Positions 35,779 to 44,018 of a stretch of 64,000 nucleotides of DNA are shown here, one piece after another; positions within the stretch are counted from its first letter, which is position 1, and each line of letters starts with the position of its first letter. Source of the stretch: Actinomyces sp. oral taxon 448 str. F0400 (GTDB lineage Bacteria; Actinomycetota; Actinomycetes; Actinomycetales; Actinomycetaceae); contig NZ_GL985606.1 in NCBI RefSeq assembly GCF_000220835.1, positions 649,835 through 713,834 on the forward strand. The letters run 5' to 3'. Position numbers and translations under genes: made by a program. Under the pieces are notes generated by a model. The model made no database searches and was not told where the DNA came from. It worked only from the letters and a program-made list of their open reading frames with translations.

Positions 35779-36213
35779 TCACCGGCCCCGGTGGCGCGCC
35801 TTGGCCCGCGCGCGCCGCTTCGCTCGGATCTGGGCGCGCTCGCGACCTCGCCGGGCGGAACGGTCCTGGGCGCGGTCGACGGCCCGTGCCTGCCGGTCAG
35901 CGGCGAGCGCCTCCTGGGCCGCAGTGCTGAAGCGCGGGCGGCGCGCTGCCCGCGCGGCCTCTCGCTGAGCGCGTTTCGGGCTGCGGGCCCGTGTCCTCGG
36001 GCGGGCGTCATCGGCGACGGGCCGGGCCGCGCTCGCGCGGTCGATGAGGTCGTCGCCGTGGTGACGCAACCAGTTCGCGACCTCGACGTCGCTCGGTTCG
36101 TGGCCGAAGACGACCCGGGCCGCTCGGATGCGGCCGCCGTCATGCTGCTCGAGGACGCCCACCCACAGATGGCCGTCGAAGAAGATGGTGAAAATGGTGG
36201 AAGTCGTCGTCAT
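35779..36213 (-). CDS. yjdF: YjdF (DUF2992) family protein
   Basis: 144 residues. The N-terminus FTIFFDGHLWVGVLEQHDGG and the VVFGHEPSDVEVANWL segment are the DUF2992 core; the C-terminal half is highly basic and ends in KARHRGR, as in Bacillus YjdF. The family role is unknown, but in Bacillota it is often preceded by a riboswitch that answers azaaromatic compounds. ATG 36213 gives the family N-terminus, although the frame is open upstream through the leader. The leader has competing stems at 36281-36330. Confidence 0.85.
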   Translation of the reverse strand: MTTTSTIFTIFFDGHLWVGVLEQHDGGRIRAARVVFGHEPSDVEVANWLRHHGDDLIDRASAARPVADDARPRTRARSPKRAQREAARAARRPRFSTAAQEALAADRQARAVDRAQDRSARRGRERAQIRAKRRARAKARHRGR

Positions 36214-36280
36214 CGTGTCTCCAGGTACGCCGAAAGCGGACCTGATGACGCCGGATTCCCCGCCAGGGGCGAGGCGACGG

Positions 36281-36330
36281 GCACTGTGGGTGCCGCCCGG
36301 ACTTCCCACCGGGCAGTGCGGTTCGCGCAC
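36281..36330 (-). promoter_or_regulatory. Structured 5' leader of the yjdF gene, candidate yjdF-type riboswitch
   Basis: On the minus strand the RNA reads, in order, hairpin GTGCG-CGAAC-CGCAC (36330-36316), hairpin GCCCGG-TGGGAAGT-CCGGGC (36314-36295), then CAGTGC (36286-36281). The GCACTG at 36319-36314 can pair either within the first hairpin region or with CAGTGC at 36286-36281, so the two folds exclude each other. The GUGCG hairpin followed by a GGGAA-loop hairpin recalls the yjdF RNA of Bacillota. No covariance test was possible here. Confidence 0.4.
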
Positions 36331-36376
36331 CAGGAGCTGATGCGCCGAGCCTACAGCACCGGTGGCGTTCTCGCCG

Positions 36377-38674
36377 TCAGGTTCGCCCCTTCAAGGCGCG
36401 CCAGGCGAAGTCGTACTCCAGGGCGCTTATGAAGGCGCGCTGCGCGTTGGTCGATGCCCGGCCGTGGCCGCCCTCGGAGTTCTCGAAGTAGGTCACCGCC
36501 TGCCCCAGATCCTCCAGCCGGTGCGCCATGGTGCGCGCGTGCGCCGGGTGGACCCGGTCGTCGCGGGTCGAAGTCACCAGTAGCACCGGCGGGTAGCGGT
36601 GTCCGGCGCGCAGCAGGTGGAAGGGGGAGAAGGTGCGGATGTACTCCCACTGGGCCGGGTCGTCCGGATCCCCGTATTCGGCCCGCCAGGAGGCTCCCGC
36701 CAGCAGGTGGGTGTAGCGGCTCATGTCCAGCAGCGGAACCTCGCACAGGACCGCGCCGACCAGCTCGGGATGGCGGGTGAGCATGTTGCCGACGAGCAGG
36801 CCGCCGTTGGAGCCCCCGTGCACGGCCAGCCGATCCGGCGTCGTCACGCCCCGTTCACTCAGCGTTCGGGCGACCGCCGCGAAGTCCTCGTAGACGCGGT
36901 GCCGGTGCTCCCTCAGGCCGGCCCGGTGCCACTGGGGGCCGTATTCGCCGCCCCCGCGGATGTTCGCGATGACGTAGGTGCCGCCGCGCTCCAGCCAGGC
37001 CTTGCCGACCACCGGCAGGTAGCCGATCCCCAGCGGCACCTCGAAGCCGCCGTAGCCGTACAGGATCGTGGGCCGGGGAGCGGCGCGCCCCTCGACGTCG
37101 GTGGCCGGCCGACCGACCTGAATGTAGGGCACGCGCGTCCCGTCGGCACTGACCGCCGCGTACTGGCCGACCTCGATGCCGCGCGCGTCGAAGCGCTCCG
37201 GTGCGGCGCGCAGCACGTCAACGCCGCTCAGCGTCCCGTCGGCGCCGAGCTCGCCGACCATGAGGGTCGACGGCCGGGTCAAGGAGGAGACCGTCAACCA
37301 CAGCCGATCGTTCTCGCGCCCGTCGACGGCGGAGGCACTCACGTCGATGAGAGGGCGGCCCGGGCGCAGCGCGGCGGGGTCGGGCCGCGGTTCGCCGGCG
37401 GATCCCCACTCGTCCGACTGCCCGCCGATGAGTGCTCCGGGATCGAGGGAGCGGCGCGCCCACCCGTCCCGGCCCTCGACCGGTCCCTCCCGCGGAGGCG
37501 TGAGCACCTCCAGAGCGTCCACGCAGTCGTCGAGCAGGGTGAGGACCAGGTGGTGGGCGGTCGCTGTGAAACCGGTCAGGAAGGCCGATGATGTCGGAGT
37601 GAACAGCGCCTGCAGGCGGCCCTGCCCGGCCAGGAACGCGGTCAGAGGAGCGGCCACCAGTGAGCCCGCCGGGTAGGTGACGCCTCCGACTTCCCAGTCC
37701 TCGCGCAGGCTGATCAGGAGCCAGTCCCAGACCGCGGTGGCCCGGGCGGAGGAGGGCACGTCAATGTGCACGGCTCCCGGCGCCACCGTCGTGCCGTCCT
37801 CCGCCAGGGCGATCGGTCCCGCCGACGGCGGGAGCGTGCGCGCCCCGTCGGGAAGTAGCCACAACTCTTCGGTGTAGAAGTCGGGGCGGGTGAGCAGCCA
37901 GGTGCGGCCCCAGCGGTCGCGGTGGGCCCAGGCGCCGTCGTCGTCGGCCGCGGCGGTGAGCAGGACCTCGCCCTCGGCCGGCGACTGTCCGCGGCGCAGG
38001 CGCCTGACCTGGCGCGGGTAGCCGGCGGGGGACAGGGAGCCCTCACCGGCGTCGACGACGGCGAGCACACGGTCGCCCGCGTCGTCGGCCCAGGCCAGCG
38101 CTCCCTTGGAGGCCTCCCGGTGGAAGCCGCCCTCGGCAGGCGGAATGAAGCGCCCGGTGTCCAGGTCCACTTCGCGAGTGACGTCGGTATCGGATCCCCC
38201 GTCGGACAGGTCGACGAGGGCCCGCCGTCCGGCCAGGGGGCCGGTGCGCAGAACCTGGGCGCCGTGCCACACCCAGGTGGTGCCCTCGGATCGGCCGAGG
38301 TCGTCCAGGTCGATCAGCGTTTCCCACTGCGTGGTGGCGGCCGACGCGGTCCCGCCCGCTCGGAGGGGACCGCTGGCGCGGTAGGACTCCCAGGTGGTAC
38401 GGCGCCACAGGCCGTGCGGGTGGTCGGCGTCGGTCCAGAAGTTGTAGAGCCGACCGGCCGCCTGCGCGACGTGGGGAATGCGATCGGAGGAGTCGAGGAT
38501 CGCTTCGATCTCGGTTCGAATGGTTTCGAACCGCTCGGTTCCCTCGACTGCGGCGCGGGTGGCGGCATTGTGCTCGGCGACCCAGGCCAGAGCCCGTTCT
38601 CCCTCGACCTCGTCGAGCCAGGAGGGCACGGGCGGGAGGCTGGGCCGGGCGGGCGCGTCGTCGTACCCGGACAC
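36377..38674 (-). CDS. Prolyl oligopeptidase family serine peptidase (S9A)
   Basis: 765 residues, with a beta-propeller N-terminal half and a C-terminal alpha/beta hydrolase. The nucleophile is in GGSNGGLLVGNML, the Asp in TSTRDDRVHPAHA and the His in EGGHGRAS, giving a complete triad. The N-terminus has the family start VPSWLDEVEGERALAWV. It cleaves short peptides, mostly after proline, in the cytoplasm; no signal peptide is seen. The start is three bases after the stop of the lipoprotein gene, so the two are likely co-transcribed. Confidence 0.93.
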   Translation of the reverse strand: MSGYDDAPARPSLPPVPSWLDEVEGERALAWVAEHNAATRAAVEGTERFETIRTEIEAILDSSDRIPHVAQAAGRLYNFWTDADHPHGLWRRTTWESYRASGPLRAGGTASAATTQWETLIDLDDLGRSEGTTWVWHGAQVLRTGPLAGRRALVDLSDGGSDTDVTREVDLDTGRFIPPAEGGFHREASKGALAWADDAGDRVLAVVDAGEGSLSPAGYPRQVRRLRRGQSPAEGEVLLTAAADDDGAWAHRDRWGRTWLLTRPDFYTEELWLLPDGARTLPPSAGPIALAEDGTTVAPGAVHIDVPSSARATAVWDWLLISLREDWEVGGVTYPAGSLVAAPLTAFLAGQGRLQALFTPTSSAFLTGFTATAHHLVLTLLDDCVDALEVLTPPREGPVEGRDGWARRSLDPGALIGGQSDEWGSAGEPRPDPAALRPGRPLIDVSASAVDGRENDRLWLTVSSLTRPSTLMVGELGADGTLSGVDVLRAAPERFDARGIEVGQYAAVSADGTRVPYIQVGRPATDVEGRAAPRPTILYGYGGFEVPLGIGYLPVVGKAWLERGGTYVIANIRGGGEYGPQWHRAGLREHRHRVYEDFAAVARTLSERGVTTPDRLAVHGGSNGGLLVGNMLTRHPELVGAVLCEVPLLDMSRYTHLLAGASWRAEYGDPDDPAQWEYIRTFSPFHLLRAGHRYPPVLLVTSTRDDRVHPAHARTMAHRLEDLGQAVTYFENSEGGHGRASTNAQRAFISALEYDFAWRALKGRT

Positions 38675-38677
38675 CTG

Positions 38678-39364
38678 TCAGTGAACCGTTTGCAGGATGG
38701 TGTCGGCCAGCTCCTGGGTGCGAGAGGCATCCGTCGTCGACACCGAGATGAGCCCCCACTCGCCGTTGCTGCTCTCGACTGCGATCTCGATGCCCTGCAC
38801 TGCGGACAAGGTGTAGGTCAAGGTGGCGGCGTCCCCGAGCGAGGTCTGACGGGTGGAGTACGTACCCGCTGCGCCCCCCTGCTGCTCGATGTTCTGGGAC
38901 ATCATCTCCTCGGTCGGCAGGGACGTGGCCCCCGTCGTGGGCGAGACGGTCACGTTCTCGGCGAATCCGTTCGTGCCGTCCGGGGATATCGACATCAGGT
39001 CCACCGACGAGAATCTCTCTCGCACGCTGTCGGGGTCGGTGTTGAGTGCATTGGCGAAAATGTTGATGACGTAATCGTCTTGAAGATCGTCTTGGGTGAG
39101 CGTCACCCAGTCCTCGGGGACGGCGAAGGAGATCGACGTGGTGGGCGCCGAGATGCTCTGGTATCCGGCGGGCGTCTGGGCGGGAGTCGACGCGGCCTGG
39201 GTGGAGGCGGCCTGAGTGCTGGTCTGCTCGGCCGCTTGCGTGGTCTGCCCCGTGGCGCTGGATGCTTCCGGACCGGTGTTGTTCTTGGACTGGGAGCACG
39301 CCGCCAGGGAGGTCGACAGGAGTACGGCTGCGACGGCGGCGGTTGTGCGGTGAAGAGTCTTCAT
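38678..39364 (-). CDS. Putative lipoprotein, PsbP/LpqN-like size
   Basis: 228 residues. The signal peptide with lipobox (LLSTSLAACSQ) shows export and lipid anchoring. A Thr/Ala/Gln-rich linker of about 45 residues follows, then a globular domain beginning TTSISFAVPEDWVTLTQDDL; the 'FAVPEDW' start is shared by small exported domains of the LpqN/PsbP type, but the family is not certain. AAGGAG at 39376-39371 puts the start at ATG 39364 rather than the ATG six bases earlier. It precedes the S9A peptidase gene with a 3-base gap. Confidence 0.75.
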   Translation of the reverse strand: MKTLHRTTAAVAAVLLSTSLAACSQSKNNTGPEASSATGQTTQAAEQTSTQAASTQAASTPAQTPAGYQSISAPTTSISFAVPEDWVTLTQDDLQDDYVINIFANALNTDPDSVRERFSSVDLMSISPDGTNGFAENVTVSPTTGATSLPTEEMMSQNIEQQGGAAGTYSTRQTSLGDAATLTYTLSAVQGIEIAVESSNGEWGLISVSTTDASRTQELADTILQTVH

Positions 39365-39572
39365 AATCATCTCCTTGTCTTGAGACGCGGCGATTTTCAC
39401 ATCCTGCCATGAGTGAGTCACGGGGGAGAAGTCCCCAGGCGGATGTCCCTCGGACGTCGCTTCGAGCGGATCGCCGACCTCGCATTCCGTGCTCGGCTCG
39501 GGGCCACCGGGTGATGAAGCGTATAGCTCCGGCCCGGCCGTTCGCGAGCGCGGAGAGATCGATGGCGATCGT

Positions 39573-39585
39573 CCCCCCCCCCCCC
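39573..39585. repeat. Homopolymer tract of 13 C
   Basis: An uninterrupted run of 13 C lies in the intergenic region between the lipoprotein gene and clpB. It is the longest homopolymer seen in the window and could change length by slippage. No coding frame clearly spans it. Confidence 0.9.
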
Positions 39586-39803
39586 GCTCCGCGGGCTCGC
39601 CGGCGTCATGTCGCGGGCCTTCGAGATCCGGTCGACGTGGTGCGTGACGCGTGGTCGCCGAAGGCCGCGGCGCGGATGCGGTGGGGGCGGGCGGGGGAGG
39701 GCGAGCTGCGACGGGCCGTCCGTGCCGGCTGGCGATGGTCGCGGTGCGCTTCCCGCCGCTCTTGGTCGCATGCGTTCATGGAACAGCTCATAGTGCCGTC
39801 GAC

Positions 39804-39830
39804 AAGATTGAGCGGAATAGACTCAATCTT
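39804..39830. promoter_or_regulatory. HAIR-like HspR operator before clpB
   Basis: AAGATTGAG (39804-39812) and CTCAATCTT (39822-39830) are perfect inverted arms with a 9-base centre. The core ATTGAGC-N7-ACTCAAT follows the HAIR pattern. It lies about 160 bases before clpB. The shared layout with the dnaK site puts clpB in the HspR regulon. Confidence 0.8.
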
Positions 39831-39988
39831 CGTCGGGTTGCATTGGTCGGAGACACCAGGACCCCGCGGATCCGCGGAATCGGGCCTCACCGCCATCGAC
39901 GGCCGCGCATGTCGGCTCGGAGGAGCGGACCCCGATGTCCCGTTCGTCGAGGTCCGCACCGTCAGCACACTTTTCAGGAGGTCCCTAC

Positions 39989-42706
39989 ATGGACACGAAT
40001 TACACCACCCGCTCCCAGGAGGCCATTTCCGCAGCGATGCAGGCCGCCGCCGCGGCTGGCAACCCCCAGGTCGACACGCTTCACCTGCTCGCCGAGCTCC
40101 TCGGCCAGGAGGACGGCGTCGCCCTCGGTCTGCTCGCCGCCGTCAACCCCGATGCCGGCATCCGCCAGACCATCGGTGCGGCCACTCGCCGCGCTCTGAC
40201 CCGGCTTCCGGCGTCCTCCGGCAGTTCGGTGAGTCAACCTCAGCCCTCTCGCGGCCTGCTCGCGGGCCTCGAGGCCGCCTCCACCGAGGCCAAGAACCTC
40301 GGTGACGAGTACATCTCCACCGAGCATCTGCTCATCGGCATCGCTGCGGGCAACACCTCCTCGGATACCGCTGCGCGCATCCTGTCCGAGAACGGGATCA
40401 CTGCCACCGCGCTGCGCGACGCCCTGCCCAAGGTGCGCGGCAACGCCCGCGTCACCTCCCCCAACCCCGAGGGCACCTACAAGTCCTTGGAGAAGTACGG
40501 CACCGATCTGACCGAGGCCGCCCGCTCCGGCAAGCTGGACCCGGTCATCGGCCGTGACGCCGAGATCCGCCGCGTCATCCAAGTCCTGTCCCGGCGTACC
40601 AAGAACAACCCCGTCCTCATCGGCGAGCCCGGCGTCGGCAAGACCGCCGTCGTCGAGGGCCTGGCTCAGCGCATCGTCGCAGGAGACGTGCCCGAGTCGC
40701 TGCGCGACAAGCGTCTGATCGCCCTCGACATGGCGGGCATGGTCGCCGGCGCCAAGTACCGTGGCGAGTTCGAGGAGCGCCTCAAGGCGGTCCTCAAGGA
40801 GATCAAGGACTCCGACGGGGAGGTCATCACCTTCATCGATGAGCTCCACACCGTCGTCGGCGCCGGCGGCGGGAGCGAGGGCGCTATGGACGCCGGCAAT
40901 ATGCTTAAGCCCATGCTGGCCCGCGGCGAGCTGCGGCTGGTGGGCGCGACCACGCTGGACGAGTACCGCGAGAACATCGAGAAGGACCCCGCCCTGGAGC
41001 GTCGCTTCCAGCAGGTCTTCGTCGGTGAGCCCTCCGTGGCGGACACGGTCGCCATCTTGCGCGGCATTGCCCCCAAGTACGAGGCCCACCACCAGGTCAC
41101 CGTCTCCGACGGCGCCCTCGTGGCCGCCTCCTCCCTGTCCGACCGCTACATCACCGGCCGTCAGCTGCCCGACAAGGCCATCGACCTGATCGACGAGGCC
41201 GCCTCCCGCCTGCGCATGGAGCTCGACTCCTCGCCCGTCGAGATCGACGAGCTTCAGCGCCGTGTCGACCGCATGCGCATGGAGGAGTCCTACCTGGCCG
41301 ACTCCGTGGAGGAGGAGGGGGATGACGCCGACCCGGCCACCGTCGACCGTCTGGCGCGCCTGCGCGCCGAGCTGGCCGACGCCTCGGAGGAGCTGACCGC
41401 TCTGGGCGCCCGGTGGGAGGCTGAGAAGGCCGGCCACAACAAGATCGGCGAACTGCGCGCCGCTCTCGACGAGCTGCGCACCAGGGCCGACCTGGCCGAG
41501 CGCGAGGGGGACTTCGAGGAGGCCGGGCGTCTGCGCTACGGCGAGATGCCCGCCCTGGAGAAGCAGATCCGCGACGCCGAGGCGGCCGACGCCGTCGGCA
41601 AGAAGACGGTCGTGGGCCCCGACGGCGTCGAGCGTCCGGAGGGCCCCGAGGCTCTGCCTCCGATGATCGCCGAGAAGGTTGGTCCGACCGAGATCGCCGA
41701 GGTCATTTCCGCCTGGACCGGCATCCCCGTGGGCAAGCTCATGGCCGGCGAGCAGAAGAAGCTGCTGGAGATGGAGGACGTCATCGGTGAGCGCCTCATC
41801 GGCCAGAAGGCCGCCGTGGCGGCCGTGGCCGACGCCGTGCGCCGTTCGCGCGCCGGTGTGTCCGACCCCGATCGGCCCACCGGCTCCTTCCTCTTCCTCG
41901 GCCCTACGGGCGTGGGCAAGACCGAGCTGGCCAAGGCTCTGGCGGACTTCCTCTTCGACGACGAGCGCGCCATCGTGCGCATCGACATGTCCGAGTACTC
42001 CGAGAAGCACTCGGTGGCCCGGCTCGTGGGCGCCCCTCCGGGGTACGTCGGCTACGAGGAGGGCGGCCAGCTCACCGAGGCCGTGCGGCGGCGCCCCTAC
42101 TCGGTGGTGCTGCTCGACGAGGTCGAGAAGGCCAACCCCGAGGTCTTCGACATCCTCCTGCAGGTGCTCGACGACGGCCGGCTGACCGACGGCCAGGGGC
42201 GCACGGTCGACTTCCGCAACGTCATCCTCGTGCTCACCTCCAACCTGGGCAGTCAGTTCCTCATCGACCCGGTCCTCTCCCCGCAGGAGAAGCGCAAGGA
42301 GGTCATGGCGCAGGTCCACGCCTCCTTCAAACCGGAGTTCCTCAACCGTCTTGACGACATCCTCGTCTTCGACCCGCTGTCCAAGGAGGAGCTCGGCCGG
42401 ATCGTCGGCATCCAGCTGGCCAAGATGCAGGAGCGTCTGGCGAGCCATCGGCTCACCCTCACGGTCACCGACGAGGCCCGCGCCTGGCTCGCCGACGAGG
42501 GCTACGATCCTTCTTACGGCGCTCGTCCACTGCGCCGTCTGGTCCAGCGTGAGATCGGCGATGAGCTGGCTCGGATGATCCTGGCCGGTGAGGTCCTCGA
42601 CGGTCAGGAGGTTGTTGTGGACGTCAGCCCCGACGGTGTGCTCGCCGGGCTCACTCTGACCGCGCGCGGCGAGGCCCGGTCCACCAGCGCCACCAGCGCC
42701 GTCTGA
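39989..42706 (+). CDS. clpB: ATP-dependent disaggregase ClpB (Hsp100)
   Basis: 905 residues. An N-terminal Clp repeat domain is followed by the first AAA+ domain (Walker A GEPGVGKT, Walker [13 protein letters not shown]), a middle coiled coil at about 410-540 ([20 protein letters not shown]) and the second AAA+ domain (Walker A GPTGVGKT, then [16 protein letters not shown], sensor TSNLGS). The middle domain separates ClpB from ClpC/ClpA. It extracts polypeptides from aggregates with DnaK. AGGAGGT before ATG 39989 sets the start. A 15-bp stem follows the stop. Confidence 0.95.
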   Translation: MDTNYTTRSQEAISAAMQAAAAAGNPQVDTLHLLAELLGQEDGVALGLLAAVNPDAGIRQTIGAATRRALTRLPASSGSSVSQPQPSRGLLAGLEAASTEAKNLGDEYISTEHLLIGIAAGNTSSDTAARILSENGITATALRDALPKVRGNARVTSPNPEGTYKSLEKYGTDLTEAARSGKLDPVIGRDAEIRRVIQVLSRRTKNNPVLIGEPGVGKTAVVEGLAQRIVAGDVPESLRDKRLIALDMAGMVAGAKYRGEFEERLKAVLKEIKDSDGEVITFIDELHTVVGAGGGSEGAMDAGNMLKPMLARGELRLVGATTLDEYRENIEKDPALERRFQQVFVGEPSVADTVAILRGIAPKYEAHHQVTVSDGALVAASSLSDRYITGRQLPDKAIDLIDEAASRLRMELDSSPVEIDELQRRVDRMRMEESYLADSVEEEGDDADPATVDRLARLRAELADASEELTALGARWEAEKAGHNKIGELRAALDELRTRADLAEREGDFEEAGRLRYGEMPALEKQIRDAEAADAVGKKTVVGPDGVERPEGPEALPPMIAEKVGPTEIAEVISAWTGIPVGKLMAGEQKKLLEMEDVIGERLIGQKAAVAAVADAVRRSRAGVSDPDRPTGSFLFLGPTGVGKTELAKALADFLFDDERAIVRIDMSEYSEKHSVARLVGAPPGYVGYEEGGQLTEAVRRRPYSVVLLDEVEKANPEVFDILLQVLDDGRLTDGQGRTVDFRNVILVLTSNLGSQFLIDPVLSPQEKRKEVMAQVHASFKPEFLNRLDDILVFDPLSKEELGRIVGIQLAKMQERLASHRLTLTVTDEARAWLADEGYDPSYGARPLRRLVQREIGDELARMILAGEVLDGQEVVVDVSPDGVLAGLTLTARGEARSTSATSAV

Positions 42707-42732
42707 GGCGGTGCGGCCGCGGGGAATCGGAT

Positions 42733-42768
42733 GAGGTCGCCCGTCGCGTCCGTGCGACGGGCGACCTC
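42733..42768 (+). terminator. Terminator hairpin after clpB
   Basis: GAGGTCGCCCGTCGC (42733-42747) and GCGACGGGCGACCTC (42754-42768) form a perfect 15-bp stem with a 6-base loop, 26 bases after the clpB stop. No T-tract follows. Confidence 0.85.
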
Positions 42769-42835
42769 GGCGCGTGGCGGTCACCGTTCGACCCGGTGCG
42801 CCGTCGGGACCGGGGCCGATGCCACAATTGCCCGC

Positions 42836-43552
42836 ATGAGCAATTTCCACAGCGCCGGCCGCCGCAGTCACCCGTCCGCATCCGCGGCAGGCAGAAGGCG
42901 CGGGCCGGGCCGTCCCCGGGTGGGCAGCGAGAACAAGCGCGAGCGGATCCTCAACGAGGCCATCGCGCTGTTCGGGTCGCACGGATACGCCGGCACGTCC
43001 CTGGCCGACATCGCGGCGGCCTCCGACATCTCGAAGGCGGGGCTGCTGCACCACTTCTCCTCCAAGGAGGAGCTCTTCGCTCAGGTACTGGAACGGCGCG
43101 ACCGCAGGGATCGGGCCGGCCTCCTGGGGGACGGGCGGATCGAGGACCCGTGGGAGTTGCTGGACGCCTTCACCGTCCTGGTCGAGCACAATGCGGAGAA
43201 TCGCGACCTGGTCGCGATCTACACGGCGACGGCGATCTCCGTGCTGGACGCCGAGCATCCGGCGCACCGATGGTTCGCCGGGCACCTGACGGATTCAGTG
43301 ACGATGATCGAGGCGGCGCTAGAGCGGGGCAAGAAGGCGGGAACCGTTCGTCCGCAGGCCCCGTCGCGGGTCATCGCTCGGTCGGTCGTGGCGCTCAGCG
43401 ATGGGCTGCAGATCCAGCGGTTGTGCTCGACGACGTCGGGCAGTGCGGCGGGCGAATGTCTATCGACCACGATGGTCTCGGAGATTCGTCTCCTCATCGA
43501 CGGGCTGAAGGCGCGCTGGCGCATCGATCCCGGCGCGCGCAGAACCGACTGA
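42836..43552 (+). CDS. TetR/AcrR family transcriptional regulator
   Basis: 238 residues. A basic N-terminal arm precedes a standard TetR HTH (RILNEAIALFGSHGYAGTSL, then AAASDISKAGLLHHFSSKEE). The C-terminal half is a typical all-helical ligand domain. CACAAT at 42823-42828 ends seven bases before ATG 42836 and no ribosome site is visible, so the mRNA may be leaderless. No adjacent co-oriented target exists: clpB is closed by a terminator and nadE is 466 bases away. Target unknown. Confidence 0.85.
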   Translation: MSNFHSAGRRSHPSASAAGRRRGPGRPRVGSENKRERILNEAIALFGSHGYAGTSLADIAAASDISKAGLLHHFSSKEELFAQVLERRDRRDRAGLLGDGRIEDPWELLDAFTVLVEHNAENRDLVAIYTATAISVLDAEHPAHRWFAGHLTDSVTMIEAALERGKKAGTVRPQAPSRVIARSVVALSDGLQIQRLCSTTSGSAAGECLSTTMVSEIRLLIDGLKARWRIDPGARRTD

Positions 43553-44018
43553 TCGCTGTCGACTCGCTGAGTGGGCCTTCCAACCATCGGACCCGCGAGT
43601 CGCCCCCACGAGCTCTCCGATGAGGTGCGCCCGCGGACACAGCCCCACCGGAGAGCAGGGGGGAGGCCCCGCGCCGCGCGGCGCGGGGCCTCTCGCCGGG
43701 CTCGGGGGCGCGGTCCCTGAATCGCGACATCCCCGAACGCTGCGCCAGTCAACGGGGTCCCTGATCCCCTCGTGCCGCTTGCGTTCCGACGGGATAGATC
43801 ATATGGGGTTCGGACGCAGAAATCCAACTCGACGCCCACGGGGATTCCGCGAGATTCCGTCGAGGCAAGATAACGAATTGATCTCGATCCGCTTCAGGAG
43901 GTCGCGGAACGGTAACGACGAGCCTTCGAAGGTCCCGCACAGGGGCCGCCGGCCCTGCCCGCCGCCCCGCCGGCCCCGGCGCTCCTCCGAGGCACTCGCC
44001 CATGGGAGGATTCGACGC
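43553..44018. other. 466-base gap between the TetR gene and nadE
   Basis: No gene is supported. It holds the hairpin at 43663-43692 and, near 43790-43890, an AT-richer patch (for example ATAGATCATATGG and CAAGATAACGAATTGATC) that is a plausible promoter area for nadE. Exact hexamers could not be assigned. Confidence 0.5.
43663..43692. terminator. Perfect GC palindrome, likely terminator
   Basis: GAGGCCCCGCGCCGC (43663-43677) and GCGGCGCGGGGCCTC (43678-43692) are complementary with no spacer, so the RNA would form a stem with a tight loop. It lies 110 bases after the TetR gene. Confidence 0.6.

Larger units (their letters stand above)
39365..39988. other. 624-base control region upstream of clpB
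   Basis: No gene is supported here. It contains a run of 13 C (39573-39585), the HspR-type palindrome (39804-39830) and the clpB ribosome site (AGGAGGT at 39976-39982). The stretch between 39590 and 39790 shows no clear signal. Confidence 0.6.

Noticed and set aside
36281..36330. Cobalamin riboswitch, because of CGGTGGGAAGTCCGGG followed by CACCCACAGTG
   Set aside because: The 5' conserved blocks of a cobalamin aptamer are missing, the element is too short, and the gene downstream has no link to B12.
39974..43285. Very long open frame on the minus strand opposite clpB and the TetR gene
   Set aside because: It is the antisense shadow of clpB: composition is Gly/Leu/Asp/Val-rich without motifs, while clpB on the plus strand has full domains and a ribosome site.
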